Shown here: in pieces, positions 23,754 through 35,900 of the stretch
Layout: every line of letters begins with the position of its first letter
Numbering within the stretch: position 1 is the first letter of the stretch
NCBI GenBank assembly: GCA_028274465.1
Contig: CM051456.1
Location: forward strand, 15,713,745 to 15,777,744
From: Plantago ovata
Lineage: Eukaryota > Streptophyta > Magnoliopsida > Lamiales > Plantaginaceae
Reading direction: 5' to 3'
DNA length: 64,000 bases
Program-made: the position numbers and the translations under genes
Notes under the pieces: generated by a model
What the model was told of the DNA's origin: nothing
Database searches by the model: none
What the model saw: only the letters and a program-made list of their open reading frames with translations

Positions 23754-24275
23754 TGTTAGACCCCATTACTAATGAGGTTTAGCTCAATTGGTTAGACTGA
23801 GGTGTCATGACACTAAATGTCATAGGTTCAATTCTCGTCAAGTGCGAAATTATTTATAGTTTATTATTAGCTTTGTAAAATGCTACTTATGAAATTGTAA
23901 TGATTCGATTATTAAAAAAATGTGTTAGACCCCATCCACATCGCTTGAGAGTAGTACCTGAAATCAACATATAAAATTGGATAACTTTCTCCTCTTACAA
24001 GGCCCTTTAAGGGGAAGATGTCTCAATTCTAATATGGTATCAGAGCAGACCCAAGTCGATGATGGTTGTTTGCCCATGTTGGGTTTGAGTCGATGTGTAT
24101 TCCGACATTTATTGTCCACGTTTTAGACCCGATGTTCATACCGGTGACGGGGCGTGTTAAACTCCATCCCACATCGCTTGATAGTAGGACCTGAAATCAA
24201 CATACGGAGTATAAGATTAGATAACCTTCTCCTCTTACAAGTCCTTTTTAAGGGGAAGATGGTTCAATTCTAATA
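23754..24275 (+). mobile_element. TRIM retrotransposon (interrupted by a SINE)
   Basis: The left LTR is 23754-23766 plus 23936-24034 (112 bp once the SINE is removed) and the right LTR is 24155-24275 (121 bp). Both contain CACATCGCTTGA, ACCTGAAATCAACATA and CTCCTCTTACAAG. Directly after the left LTR is TGGTATCAGAGC (24035-24046), the initiator-tRNA-Met primer binding site. Directly before the right LTR is the purine-rich GGTGACGGGGCG. The 5-bp target duplication CAATG is exact at 23749-23753 and 24276-24280. The internal region is only 120 bp with no genes, which defines a terminal-repeat retrotransposon in miniature. Confidence 0.92.
23767..23920 (+). mobile_element. tRNA-derived SINE inside the TRIM left LTR
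   Basis: The element starts near TACTAATGAGG, has an A-box TTTAGCTCAATTGGTTAG and a B-box GGTTCAATTC, and ends in ATTAAAAAAA. An exact 15-bp target duplication TGTGTTAGACCCCAT flanks it at 23752-23766 and 23921-23935. The duplicated bases include the first bases of the TRIM LTR. It lacks a full tRNA cloverleaf, so it is not a tRNA gene. Confidence 0.9.
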
Positions 24276-24432
24276 CAATGAATTTAGAATTCGTAATATG
24301 GTTGGGTTTTAATACAATTTTTTCAATTTCATCTTAAATATAATATTGGATTGGAGTAGATTTTAAGACTATATAACTAGTGCTCTCGATGTCGTTAATA
24401 AATTTCATCCTTTGTTGATGACATCTTTCATA

Positions 24433-24675
24433 CTTCCTCCGGAAACTTTATAGTTTCCCACTTTGTTTTTGTTGACTTTTTTATATCCGGTTTGACCTCA
24501 AATTAATCATAATTGATTGCGAAAAAAAATAATTTTACAAGTTATACTATACAAATATAAGAAGTATTCTTTTATAATATAATTATTAAGATTATTTTTT
24601 TCGCAACGAGCTATAATTAATTTGAGGTCAAACCGAACATTAAAATTTAACAAAATAAAATGGGAACTTAGGAAG
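24433..24675. mobile_element. Stowaway MITE
   Basis: The left end CTTCCTCCGGAAACT and the right end (reverse complement CTTCCTAAGTTCCCA) are inverted. Inner arms with TTTGACCTCAAATTAAT and its complement match well. TA duplications flank it at 24431-24432 and 24676-24677. Confidence 0.85.
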
Positions 24676-24679
24676 TAAT

Positions 24680-25169
24680 AAATTGGCCGTTAACATCAAC
24701 CTATTTAAGGGAAACACAACCAATGAAAAGTATTTGCAAGTAGTAGAATAAAACACACAGACACATAGTACCAAAGGTAAAGTGATTATTTTAATTGAAA
24801 CATCAGTATATAATTAGTCCTATTAAATATAATTAAAAGCCAGCTCCAATCCCATATGAATTTGTCAGTCTAGGTCACGATCCAATCACACGCGCTTCTC
24901 CTCGCGTGTGTCTCCTGGCCTATGCCGTCTCGGCCCATTTCCAAATTGTTCCTGGAACCCGTTAACATGCTGGTAAAATTGTACTCTTTCTACCAGTCTA
25001 TGCAAGTAAAAGTAAAACACAGGTCAAATAGTCAAATAATGCTTAGCTATGGTTGATTCGTGTCTTTTGGGGAATTCCCCACTTCTAGCTTTGCTAGGTG
25101 GGAGTAGGCCGGGGAAGTCAAGTGAGTATCTGAAAATGGAAGTGGCGGTTCTCGTAGTAAGTAGAGTAA
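24680..25169. other. Spacer
   Basis: No gene is supported. A GC-richer patch at 24880-24960 holds a small CACGCG/CGCGTG inverted pair of unknown meaning. Confidence 0.35.
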
Positions 25170-25492
25170 GATCACATAGTTATTTTTTGGGTTTAATTGA
25201 ATTTAAATACTCAATTAAACTTAAAAATATTTTTAATGGAGAATTTTATGGGACTACTATTTAGTAGTCCATTGGAAATGGACTATTATTTAATAGCCCT
25301 TATTTAAACCCCAGCTATGGAACCCACCTTAAAATATCTAATAATATGGAGTAATTTGGTTATAGATACTCAATTAAAAGCCTCAAATAAGTCCCAAACT
25401 ATTGTATACATCATTTACGATGAGCTTTTTTGGAACTTATGTTAAAATCCCTATAATTGAGTCCCAATCATAAGGAGTGCTCTAATAATTAA
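25170..25492. mobile_element. Diverged Tourist MITE, relative of 8005-8345
   Basis: The right end ATAAGGAGTGCTC matches the 8005-8345 element. The left end (GATCACATAG) has drifted. A TAA duplication is present at 25167-25169 and 25493-25495. Inner text shares TTTAGTAGTCCATTGGAAAT and the CCCCAGCTATGGAACCCACC-type block with the other copy. Confidence 0.65.
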
Positions 25493-25559
25493 CTAAGGGG
25501 TGAAAAAGTATAATTTTCAGAAATATATACATATATAATTCCTAATTAAAATTTTATGG

Positions 25560-26830
25560 GAACCCAAGTATTTTTTTTTCTTTCGGAAAGCAGTCCTTCA
25601 TAATTACTGTCTTTCATAATTGCTTGAAAATATTTACTTATAAGTCTCTATGAGAACAAATGACTAAGTTATCAAAAGGATTTGGAAGACAATAGCATAA
25701 AAGATTCAAAGTGTTACTTATGCTCATTGAAAGAAATAGACAAACATACTCAACACACTCAAAAGCCAATTCCTACAAATGGCTAACTGAACAAGTGATA
25801 CTCTTTCTTATTGTTTGTTTCTCTGGAGTAAAACAAATAAGGAGAACTCATTTGATAGTACAATGCATTTAATACATCTAAGTATTTCGATCTTCTTTTT
25901 CAAAAGAAGACAATATGTCTCAAGAAACTATTATGATAGTGAAAGTAACGTTCAAGAGATTTGAATTTTCAGTCCAACGACTTCAAAATTCAAACGATAC
26001 TATTTGTCACTATAAATACAAGAACTTAGAACTTAATACATACACCAGCAATCTGCAACAACACAACTTGCAATCAAGCAAATTTCTCAAGTGTTCATGC
26101 TCTCAGAAAGTCAGATTTAGTTGCGACTAACTTGCTATATATGATCAAGTTCTTGGTGTCAAACTATATTATATTACTATGTGAAGGAGTTGAACAAATT
26201 AACTAAGTTGCGATCAAGATATTGTTCATTATCCTAAACAAGTAGAAGTCTTGTTGCAAGAAAGATCAAACTTACTCCGTATGTGCGATCAAATCTGATC
26301 ATTCTACCTTTCTTCCCGGTAAAGGTTGTTAAGTATAATAAAAGAAAAGAACTTTTAACACCTACCTTTAAAACACACTTGGTGTGTAATCAAATGATAA
26401 GGAAGATTCTTGTGACTTGGATTAGCTAAAGAAAGATATATTAGGGTAGAAGGAAAACCCCTAGGTTTAGTACAAGGCTTGAAAAGAATTGTGGTTTGAG
26501 ATTCAACTAGAGATAGGATTTGTAACAAAATTAAACTAATGTGATAGTGAATGTTAGTCCTAAAAAGGATAACTGAATTAGTTGAAGGATTACGCCACCC
26601 TCAGACCATTATAAATTGGTGTTATTTACTTATTGCACTTTACTATTTAGCAAGCAACTTGTCTAACTGTGTTATGTTATTATTTTCTGAATACTACTGC
26701 AAGCACTTAAATAAGTTTTCCGCACATTGAAAGATAAAGAGTTTTCTGAAAAATTTGTTAGACTTCAAAAGTTTTAAAAGACTACTAACCCCTATAGTCT
26801 TTTAATTTTGTTATCTAAGGGACCAACAGT
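25560..26830 (+). mobile_element. Probable LTR-retroelement remnant
   Basis: The right edge ATCTAAGGGACCAACA near 26812-26827 resembles the 3' end of many plant copia LTRs. The preceding text (CGCCACCCTCAGACC, a GC-poor U-like region, ACTAACCCCTATAGTC) fits an LTR. No TG start, target duplication or coding domain could be confirmed, so the left limit is arbitrary. Confidence 0.3.
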
Positions 26831-28194
26831 TAGTTTCATTAGTTTCAATATCACTAGCGTCATTTCAGTTAGGGGTGTATGCGGGATGGGTATGAGTGAC
26901 TTTTTTACAAAAATTCTAACCGACTTCAACCTACCCATGGTGGGTAGGTTAAACAGTTAACCGCGGCAGGTGACTTGGAAGTTTAGATTTGTTTACTCAA
27001 TAGCCTTTGCAACTTGTTCTTGATACAACACTTTTACTTGATTGAAGTTGGTGGTTGACACTTCTAAACTTCTTGACTTGTTGAATCAAGGTCATTCACA
27101 ACTTGTTCTTGAATATTCACCTCAAATTGGCGATGATCACTTGTTAACTTCTTATTTCCTTGATAGACTTCGTGACGGATGTCACTTTCTTTGTCTTGAG
27201 CTTCTTGATTTGTGTATCTCTATCTTCTCCAAGGGATTTTGCTCTTGACCTTGATAATTATAATTGAGAGTTTGACTTAAGTGCGTCGATTTAAGGGCCT
27301 TTGCAGTTTGGTTTCAAACTTCACATGGATTTGAAATGACTTGGTTCGACACCTACAAAAAAAATCAAATAGTTGAATTAATAATATGCAACATTTAAGT
27401 AAAGACTCAATGATTTATATTCAAGTATCATTAACGGACTGCCCGGAAAGCCTTGCAGCTCTATACCAGAAAACATAGTTTTACAAATAATGATTGAAAT
27501 ACTGAAACCACCCTATTTAGAAAACTTCACTATAGAAGATAACTAAGCTCCTTTCTAATACCTACTATAGGCGGAATAGAGAACATATCAATCTACTAAG
27601 CAGTTACACAACTAGTTACAAAGACACAAAAACCTAAAAACAAAGAGACGCTTAAGCTTGAAACTTTATGTGTAATTGTAGTCGACTTCTTGCTCTTGCT
27701 TATCTAATATCTGATGGTATCCGTAGTAAGGTAAGTCTTCCAATGTCGTCCTTCACTTGTATAGTAATGTCCATGTAAGCTTGTAGCTGTTAGAACACAT
27801 CCTTATATTTCTTTTTTGTATATCAGACTCTTTCTTTATATACGATGTTTAAAGATTTTTTCTCCATATTGACGCTTGCTTTGCTTCCTTCACCTTTGTT
27901 GCCTTTCCTTTTAAGTTCAAGATCTTGCATGCAATAAACCAAAATTGTAATCGGGTTACTTGTTATGTTAAAAAAGACAAAATATATAAGCTTTTGGCCC
28001 GTGTCAAGGACATCACTAAGAGAGGCGCCGGGAAACACCACTAAATACACTAAGTTCTGACACAAATTTACTCACGCTGATATTCTTTTATTATTATATC
28101 TTGTAATTTTTAGTTTTTCTAACCTACTCTACTCCTACTCCCTATACTAATCTTTCTGCCACTTTATAATTCCAAATACATCCATACCACCTTA
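26831..28194. other. Spacer with unassigned repetitive text
   Basis: No gene is supported. About 27000-27260 repeats short CTTCTTGA/CTTGTTGA phrases, like sequence found in some LTR elements, and the 68-codon plus-strand frame there (27042-27248) is low in complexity. 27823-28065 has a short minus-strand frame without a recognisable domain. Confidence 0.35.
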
Positions 28195-28943
28195 GACTAT
28201 CTCCATCCGTTCAGACTATTCAGACCCTTCCACATCAACATTTCAGATTATGTTATTAACCACCAGACTCTAACATACTCTGCACTCCATACGTTCAGAC
28301 CCATCAGACTCACATTTTCATTTCTTTTCTCATTTTCTTCAAAATTACATTTATATTTTATCATTTCTTTTTAATCTACACTATTTTTTATACTTCACAT
28401 GAGTATAAATGTTGTTAATTAATTAAATAAATATGAAATAAAAATGTAAAAATTACAATGATTGATAATAAAATAAAATAATATTTTAGAAATTAAATAT
28501 ACATTACAAATATGAAGGGTACCATTTATTTTTATTTTATTTGAATTGGCTAAATTTCATTAATATAAATAATAAAAAGAGCATAAGAAATACTCTGCAA
28601 AATCGAGCAATTGAAATTTAAGTGCAAGTGTGTTTTTATTTTTTAATTATTTTATTTTATGTAAGTGTATATTTTTTTAAGTAAGTGTTTTTTTAAAAAA
28701 AAAAGGAAAGAAGAAAAAGAAAAGGAATAAAAGTAAATAGAAAGAAAAAGGAGAAGAAAAAAAATAGATACTACCATAAAAAAGAAATGGAATAAGAAAA
28801 AAAATAAAAAAAATTGTTAAAATCCATCCAGTCCCATCATATACTATATGTCTTTCCAGACCCAGACTCAAACCCGCAGTTGGAGTTCATAAGACGGTCT
28901 GGAAAACTTCCAGACCCTCCATCAGACCCCGATGGAGATGGTC
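28195..28943. mobile_element. Tourist (PIF/Harbinger-type) MITE, large
   Basis: The ends are GACTATCTCCATCCG and (reverse complement of the right end) GACCATCTCCATCGG, flanked by TTA at 28192-28194 and 28944-28946. CAGACC/GGTCTG-rich subterminal text occurs at both ends. The AT-rich middle includes an A/G-rich tract at about 28690-28810. There is no transposase. Confidence 0.82.
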
Positions 28944-28974
28944 TTATGCCACCGTTGGGGTTTGGACCTCCAAC

Positions 28975-29154
28975 CAGGGGCTGAACCAAGAATTATTGTT
29001 AGAGGGGGGCGAACATCATTTTTTGAAAGTTTGGGGGAGGGGGCGAAAAATTGAAAAATCGTAAAAAAATCCCTTTAAAATGTTTGAAAAATCGTACATT
29101 CCTTATAAAAAATTTTTTTTGGAGGCCCCCGCCTGCCCCCCGGTTCCGCCCCTG
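28975..29154. mobile_element. Small hAT MITE
   Basis: CAGGGGCTGAACC and the reverse complement of the right end, CAGGGGCGGAACC, are near-perfect terminal inverted repeats. An exact 8-bp duplication CCTCCAAC flanks them at 28967-28974 and 29155-29162. It has the same G-rich/A-rich/C-rich plan as 14088-14273. Confidence 0.92.
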
Positions 29155-29599
29155 CCTCCAACCTATCTTCTATGCTACTCCAATAACTTTACAACTCGAC
29201 CACCCTTATATTTTATCTCCACTGAACACACGAATTACTAAAATTCTAACACACCAAACACGAACGGATCGTTTTGATATTTGACGAACACAAACCGATT
29301 CAACACAAACCGAGTTTATATTATTTTCCTGTTAATTTGATTTGTATTGTATTTGTAACCATAAAAAACAAAGAGACGAAAGAATTTGTGCCGTCATTTC
29401 GTATAGAGCAATCTGAAAGCCACGCGCTACGGAGACAAGCATAGAAAGCGGAAAAAGGTAAAAAGAAAGGAGAAGAAAAGAAAATGGTGGATTGATTTCC
29501 TTTTCTTCTGCTCCACAGAGACATAGATTCATATATACAACTATACTCTCTTCCTTTTGATACACAAATCACAGTTATACACAATACACATACATATAT

Positions 29600-29903
29600 A
29601 TATACACGCAACAAAAGCCACTGAGTTATAGAGAGAGAGAGAAACTGCCTGCGGTCTATCGATTTGCCGTCCCGTTTCTATTCTTACTCACCGCTTTTTT
29701 GATTGATTGGTCGGTTCTACAGACAGAGGGAAGAAGAAGAAAATAAAGGAAGCGGAGCTATTTTGCTTCTGAATTTGGGGGCGAATTATTCCAAGGATTA
29801 GCTGCTAGCTAGGGCTTCTCTCAATTGAAGATTTGCAAATGCGAATTGTTCAAATTACCACCACCTCCGATCTCCTTTCAATTTAGGGTTTGTTCGGTTC
29901 AAA
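29600..29903 (+). promoter_or_regulatory. 5' leader of the BSL gene
   Basis: A GAGAGAGAGA tract at about 29629-29640 and mixed GC/pyrimidine text lead to the ATG at 29904 (context TTCAAAATGG). The stretch reads as a 5' untranslated region with the core promoter just upstream. A TATATATATATAC run at about 29594 is a possible TATA region. Confidence 0.4.
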
Positions 29904-32900
29904 ATGGACGTCGATTCGGCTATGGCTACGGAGCCCGATCAGGATCCGTCCGAGCAATCTGCCACTGCCAACGGTGGGGATGACAACACAGGATCCGACC
30001 AATCTCAGCGTCAGCAGCAACCACCACAACAACAGACTAGCAATGATTCCAATAGTACTAGTGGCAGTAATGGCGCGGGAGGAGCTGTGGTCCCAGGGAC
30101 ACGCTGTGCTCCGTCGTATACAGTGGTGAATGCTTTGATGGATAAGAAGGAGGATGGGCCTGGCCCGCGGTGTGGCCACACCTTGACGGCTGTGCCTGCT
30201 GTTGGAGAGGAGGGTAGTCCGGGGTATCTTGGCCCGAGACTGATTCTATTCGGTGGAGCTACTGCATTGGAAGGAAATTCTGCCGCCTCAGGAACCCCTT
30301 CCTCTGCTGGAAGTGCAGGAATTCGTATGTTTTTCGACTTTTTGTGATATAATTTGTGTCTTTCTTCTTTCATTTATCTTGTTTATGAGTTCATATGGGT
30401 GTTTCTTTCTTGTTTTAATCTAATTAATTAGTAGTATTGGTTTAATTCTGAGGTTTACAATTGTTGAGGTCTCAGTAACTACTACTATAACATGCTAAGC
30501 TTGAGGGGAGGGGTTCCATTTAGATTTGAAATCTGCTTCTAATTGTATAGCCAATTTACTAGATAATATCTTTCATCCTAAAGTTTATTACTAGGAAATA
30601 GGACATCAATATATTCCTGTGTATGGTGGTTGAGGTACAGTAGAGAAGTTTTGCAAATTCTTTCAAGTTGCACACAAGTGATCAACAATGCTATACCGAT
30701 TCATGTCATCTAGGAGATTTAAGCATGCTTTTGATTGCAGGATTGGCTGGTGCCACGGCTGATGTGCACTCTTATGATGTTTTGACAAATAAATGGTCCA
30801 GGTAAGAACTCAATTTGTTAGTAGAGTTGTTTGTCCGATGATACCTTTCCTCCTGTTTCTCTTGTTACTGATCTTAGTTGGAGCCCTCCTATACTGAAAA
30901 TTTTGGCCTAATCTTCACAGAATCACCCCAATTGGAGAGCCACCCACACCGAGAGCAGCTCATGTGGCAACTGCTGTAGGTACCATGGTTGTCATTCAGG
31001 TCTGTGTATACTTGAAAGGTGTTAGACAGTTCACTTCTCTGCTTTTCGTATGATTCGGATGTATGTGACATTGAGTATGTTTTTTTTTACCTTTAGGGTG
31101 GGATTGGTCCAGCTGGTTTATCCGCTGAAGATCTTCATGTTTTAGACCTTACTCAGCAACGACCAAGATGGCATAGGTACGGCTTCATCTATAAGTACAA
31201 AAAGCTACTTCACAGACTTCCTTTTGAAAATTGTCATCCTTGCATGGACAAATTCATTGATATCTTTCTTTTAGCTGTCTTCTCTTATTAATGAATTTTG
31301 CTTTATTCTAGAGTTGTGGTCCAAGGTCCCGGGCCAGGGCCGCGCTATGGACATGTAATGGCTTTAGTTGGACAGCGGTATCTGATGGCAATTGGTGGAA
31401 ATGATGGTTCGGCTCCTGTTGTATTTGCTTTCGTTTTTGTTTGCTGTTATTCCTGCAGATGAATAATCTTGGTGTTATTATATTTATAGGAAAACGTCCT
31501 TTAGCTGATGTATGGGCGCTGGATACTGCTGCAAAGCCATATGAATGGAGAAAATTGGAGCCAGAAGGCGAGGGTCCTCCACCATGCATGTATGTATGCG
31601 AAACACTCTAGCTCAGCTTAGTTTCTCACATTAACTTTTGTGTCACGTTTCTATTTCAAGCTTGTATGGGATCATATCCTTTATGGTCTTGAATTGAGTA
31701 TTCGTGCTGGCAATAATTGCTTAATCTTTTATGCTTAGAACAGCTTTCTGAACTAATATGGCAGTATTTCTTTTATAAAATTCTTAAGTTTCTTACTATT
31801 GATTTTGAAATCTACTCTGTAAATAAAGTATCCTTCTCTATGTGGCATTTATAGTAGTACTATGCTGCAACCACTGAAACTTACCAGTACCATACTTCAC
31901 TTCCGTGCTTGTGCAGGTATGCAACTGCTAGTGCACGCTCAGATGGTCTTCTTCTTCTCTGCGGTGGAAGGGATGCAAATAGTGTGGTTAGTTTTATTTC
32001 TGGAACTTTTGATTCATGCATAACGTGAGATGTTTCAGACCCACCTGCTTTGCTTCTTATGCTTTGGCCATTGAATACATTTCTTATCCTTTCAGCTGTG
32101 TTTTGTTTCTTTCACTGTGTCTCATCATCAAGTACTCAACTGGGTTTTGACTTCATTTGATCTTGATCAGAATAGGATATCATCTTCTTATGTTTTCTGC
32201 CTCATTTTTTTTCTCTCTCTCTCTAAGTATTGCCTAGTTGGAACAGCAATCACAAAATATTCCACGGTACATTGTTAGTATGATGCGAATATGCGTGTGC
32301 AGCTTGCAAGCTCAAACCTTAATATGTTATTTTTAGTATGCTAAATGAAATGAAGATACAACTGAAAATAAATGAACTTTTAAAAAGATTACTAACTCAT
32401 GGAGGATAGGCTTTTATTCCCAGACTAAGGCCAATGTAACACATTACTATTGAACAGATACCCTTTTTTCCCCACTCGCATGTTAATTCCTTCCTTTATC
32501 TATACTGAGACATAGAATATTATGTCTGAGTTAGCTAATTTATTAAGGATCTTAGGCGTGTTACTGCAAATCTGTGGACGATATGACATGAATTGGTTCT
32601 CTTACTCTCTTGTGATAAACTAAACTTAAAGAAGTGTCTCGTGGTGGTCCCTCTTGTGTGTGAGCCTTCTGGTTTCTAAAATTGTATATACACGTATAAG
32701 ATGTAGATGTATTCACTTTTCTGTCTTTGTGGATAACCATACATATGCTCATGTAACTGCATGGGAATTACATATTATGTAGATTTTGTTAACAAAGATT
32801 CCGCCAGACTTGATGAATTTAAGCATTGAAATCTATTGGTTACTCTATTTTCATGTGAGCCATTCGGCGTTTCCTGCAAAGGATACTATACTGCAATATG

Positions 32901-35900
32901 TTTGTGTATGTTTCCTCAAAGTCTTTTTATGTTTAATTACTTGACTTGTGCTATCTACCTGTGAGAGTGACATTGTGGCTCCTCCAGTTAACCTGGATTA
33001 TAATTTTTTCCTATTACCAGAATAATGGTCGCAGATAATTTCATTGATATATTAATGCACTAGTGTGTGAGCTATGCAGATAGAAAATTGGTGAACTTCT
33101 TATGCTATAGTTCTTATTTGTCTTCTAATCTATACTGTATAAAGGAAACCCCTGGGTAGTTATTGGTCCAAAATCAATTTCTCTTTTAAATTCATAACCA
33201 CCATTGTTATCCAATCTGTTCATTTTCCATTCCAACTGTTCAGTACTGTCACCCTTAATAAATATAACTTGAATCTTAGTATTAGTTTGTTACTCAGATA
33301 TTTTATCACTTGAGAGACATAATTTATAAGTGATGTTGCAAATCTAATTTTATTTATGTAGTTTAATAATATTAGATTTTATTAATTGATTTTTTTGGAA
33401 GAAACTTAGCACATTTAATTTTCCTTTAATATTTAGTGCCACTACATATTGACGCATAGATAATTGTCTATCCTGTGTGTAATTTTACTAGTAGTACTAA
33501 ATGAAGGGAATTGCAGTGTCAGTATAATTGTGGAGTTTTCTTTTTTCATACTGAAAGGATAACCTTTCTTAAAGAGGAAAGTTGCTCACCTAGCTAACCT
33601 CGTGATGAGTATCTCTCTATTCAGAAGCAAGCCATCATTTGTTTGATCTCATGGTCAAGAACTGCCTATATGGCTTGGTTGGGTAGACATTTTAGGTTCT
33701 TATCCTGCATTTTCTTTAGCTGCATATCTAATTTACCCATTCCCGTTCCTACTTTCGTCCAAGGTTCTGGTGATAGAATGATTATCTGGGTAAAACACAA
33801 CTGAAGAAATTCTGTATTAATAAAACAAAATGGTATAGTGCTTGCAAGATCATTCTTTGTATCATATTGCAATGTCAAATACATGCGCGTATAACGTTTG
33901 TTTATATGGAGTAGTTGCTGTTTATTTGGTGATAACTCTCTAGTAGACATAATTTTCCACAACTTGATGTTCAGCCACTTGCTAGTGCATACGGTCTCGC
34001 TAAACACAGAGATGGTCGCTGGGAATGGGCCATTGCTCCTGGTGTTTCACCATCCCCGAGGTATCAACATGCAGCGGTGAGTTCTATAACATATCAGATC
34101 TCTCTGAAAATGGTTGTGTGTACATATCTTAGGTCATGGTGAAACTACTGTCGTTTTATGTGGGGTTCAAACGTGTTGATATTCTACTCTTTTAGGTTTT
34201 TGTCAATGCGCGTCTTCATGTATCTGGAGGGGCCCTAGGTGGTGGACGCATGGTAGAGGACTCCTCAAGTGTTGCTGGTATTCATCTTTACTGAGTTTGC
34301 TCCTTGGTTGTATTTCATTTTGGGAGTCTATATAAAATGTGATTTGATTATACACATCTATTCTATTTGCGCTGTAGTTTTGGATACAGCAGCCGGAGTT
34401 TGGTGTGATACAAAATCTGTTGTTACTACCCCAAGGACTGGCAGATACAGCGCTGATGCTGCTGGTGGGGATGCAGCAGTTGAATTGACGAGACGTTGCA
34501 GGCATGCTGCTGCAGCTGTTGGGGACCTGATCTTCATCTACGGAGGTCTACGTGGTGGTAAGCCGTGATACTTATTACTTTATTATATACAGAAAGATTG
34601 ATAAATGCTTTGTTTCAATGGGCTAAATTATTACATTTGTTTTATTCTTAAAAGTTAAGGCACATGTAATTCATCCTGCTAGGAGGAATAAGTTGATCTT
34701 TTTAGGGAACTTTTTTGGAAATCCTGATCATATACGATAATATACGTGCTCTCATACTGTACCAGTTACTATCTTTCAAGTATAAACAGCTATTGCTGTA
34801 TGTGACCATCTGTATTGGTTCTCTTATATTCCCTCTGTTCTTACATAAGCACTTGATCCATAATGTTGTTCCTAAAATAATTATAACTCTGTACAGATTG
34901 AGGACTATTTTTACTCCCCTCACTTCCCACCACCACGTATACCCCTACTAATAAAGAGTGGGGGGACTATATTTAGGATTATATGAGGGGGGAATCAATA
35001 AGGGCATTGTGATAATTTTATGAAAATAATTAGTTAGAATGGAGGGAGTTTACAATAGCTTAACAGTCGTTAAATTTAAGTTAAAGTTAAATCAATAAGG
35101 ACATGATGCCATGTCTGGACTTTCTAGTTGATACATATGGGCTCATGATATTCATTATTGTCATCAGTCATCACGTTACTTATGGTGATTCTTATATAAT
35201 CTGTAACACAAGCAACCGACTTATATGATATTGTCATCAAGCTACTCATGGTAATTTCTTTTTTTTTTTTTTTTTGGTTTTTTTTTGGGTGGGGCCTTTC
35301 TGAATGAGGTCATAATGTCATATATATAAATGCAAACCTAATAAGATAATTTTCAGGGTTCTTTCTTTTGTTGTACTGCAGCTGTAATGGATAAACTAAT
35401 ATTAATCTCACACATGAATGACGCCAACTAATCAGGAAAGACATGCGTGCCACAAATACACAGTACATATATGTGTGTTTGGCATTCTAGTACTGAAACA
35501 ATTGGCAATTCTGTTCAGGTTTGCTACTGCAAACAACTGCATAGGTTAATTTATACTTGATATAAAGTTAGTCGCCTACAATCGGACCTGTGTTCTATAT
35601 GTTAGGATATTTGGCAAGTTTTGTTTATGCATAGGGTGTTTTGTCGCCACAGGTGTGCTACTTGATGACCTTCTTGTTGCTGAGGATTTAGCTGCTGCTG
35701 AAACAACTAGTGCTGCGTCTCATGCGGCTGCAGCGGCTGCTTCCAATGTGCAGCTAGGGAGGTTACAAGGTGGATATGGGTTTACGGGTGATAGGACGAG
35801 GGAGCCTGTGTCTGATGGTTCTGGTGATGGTGCAGTTGTGGTTGGAAATCCAGTTGCTCCACCTGTAAATGGTGACCATTATACTGATATAAGCACGGAG

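Noticed and set aside
23776..23846. tRNA gene suggested by A-box and B-box strings
   Set aside because: The acceptor stem does not pair, and the block has an A-tail and a 15-bp target duplication, so it is a SINE head.
28690..28810. A/G-rich tract as a possible regulatory element or origin
   Set aside because: It is low-complexity sequence inside the Tourist element, with no supporting structure.
29883..30373. Long frames on the minus strand and a second plus frame over the BSL first exon
   Set aside because: They are shadows of the GC-rich coding exon. The real frame is fixed by Kelch text and in-frame splicing.
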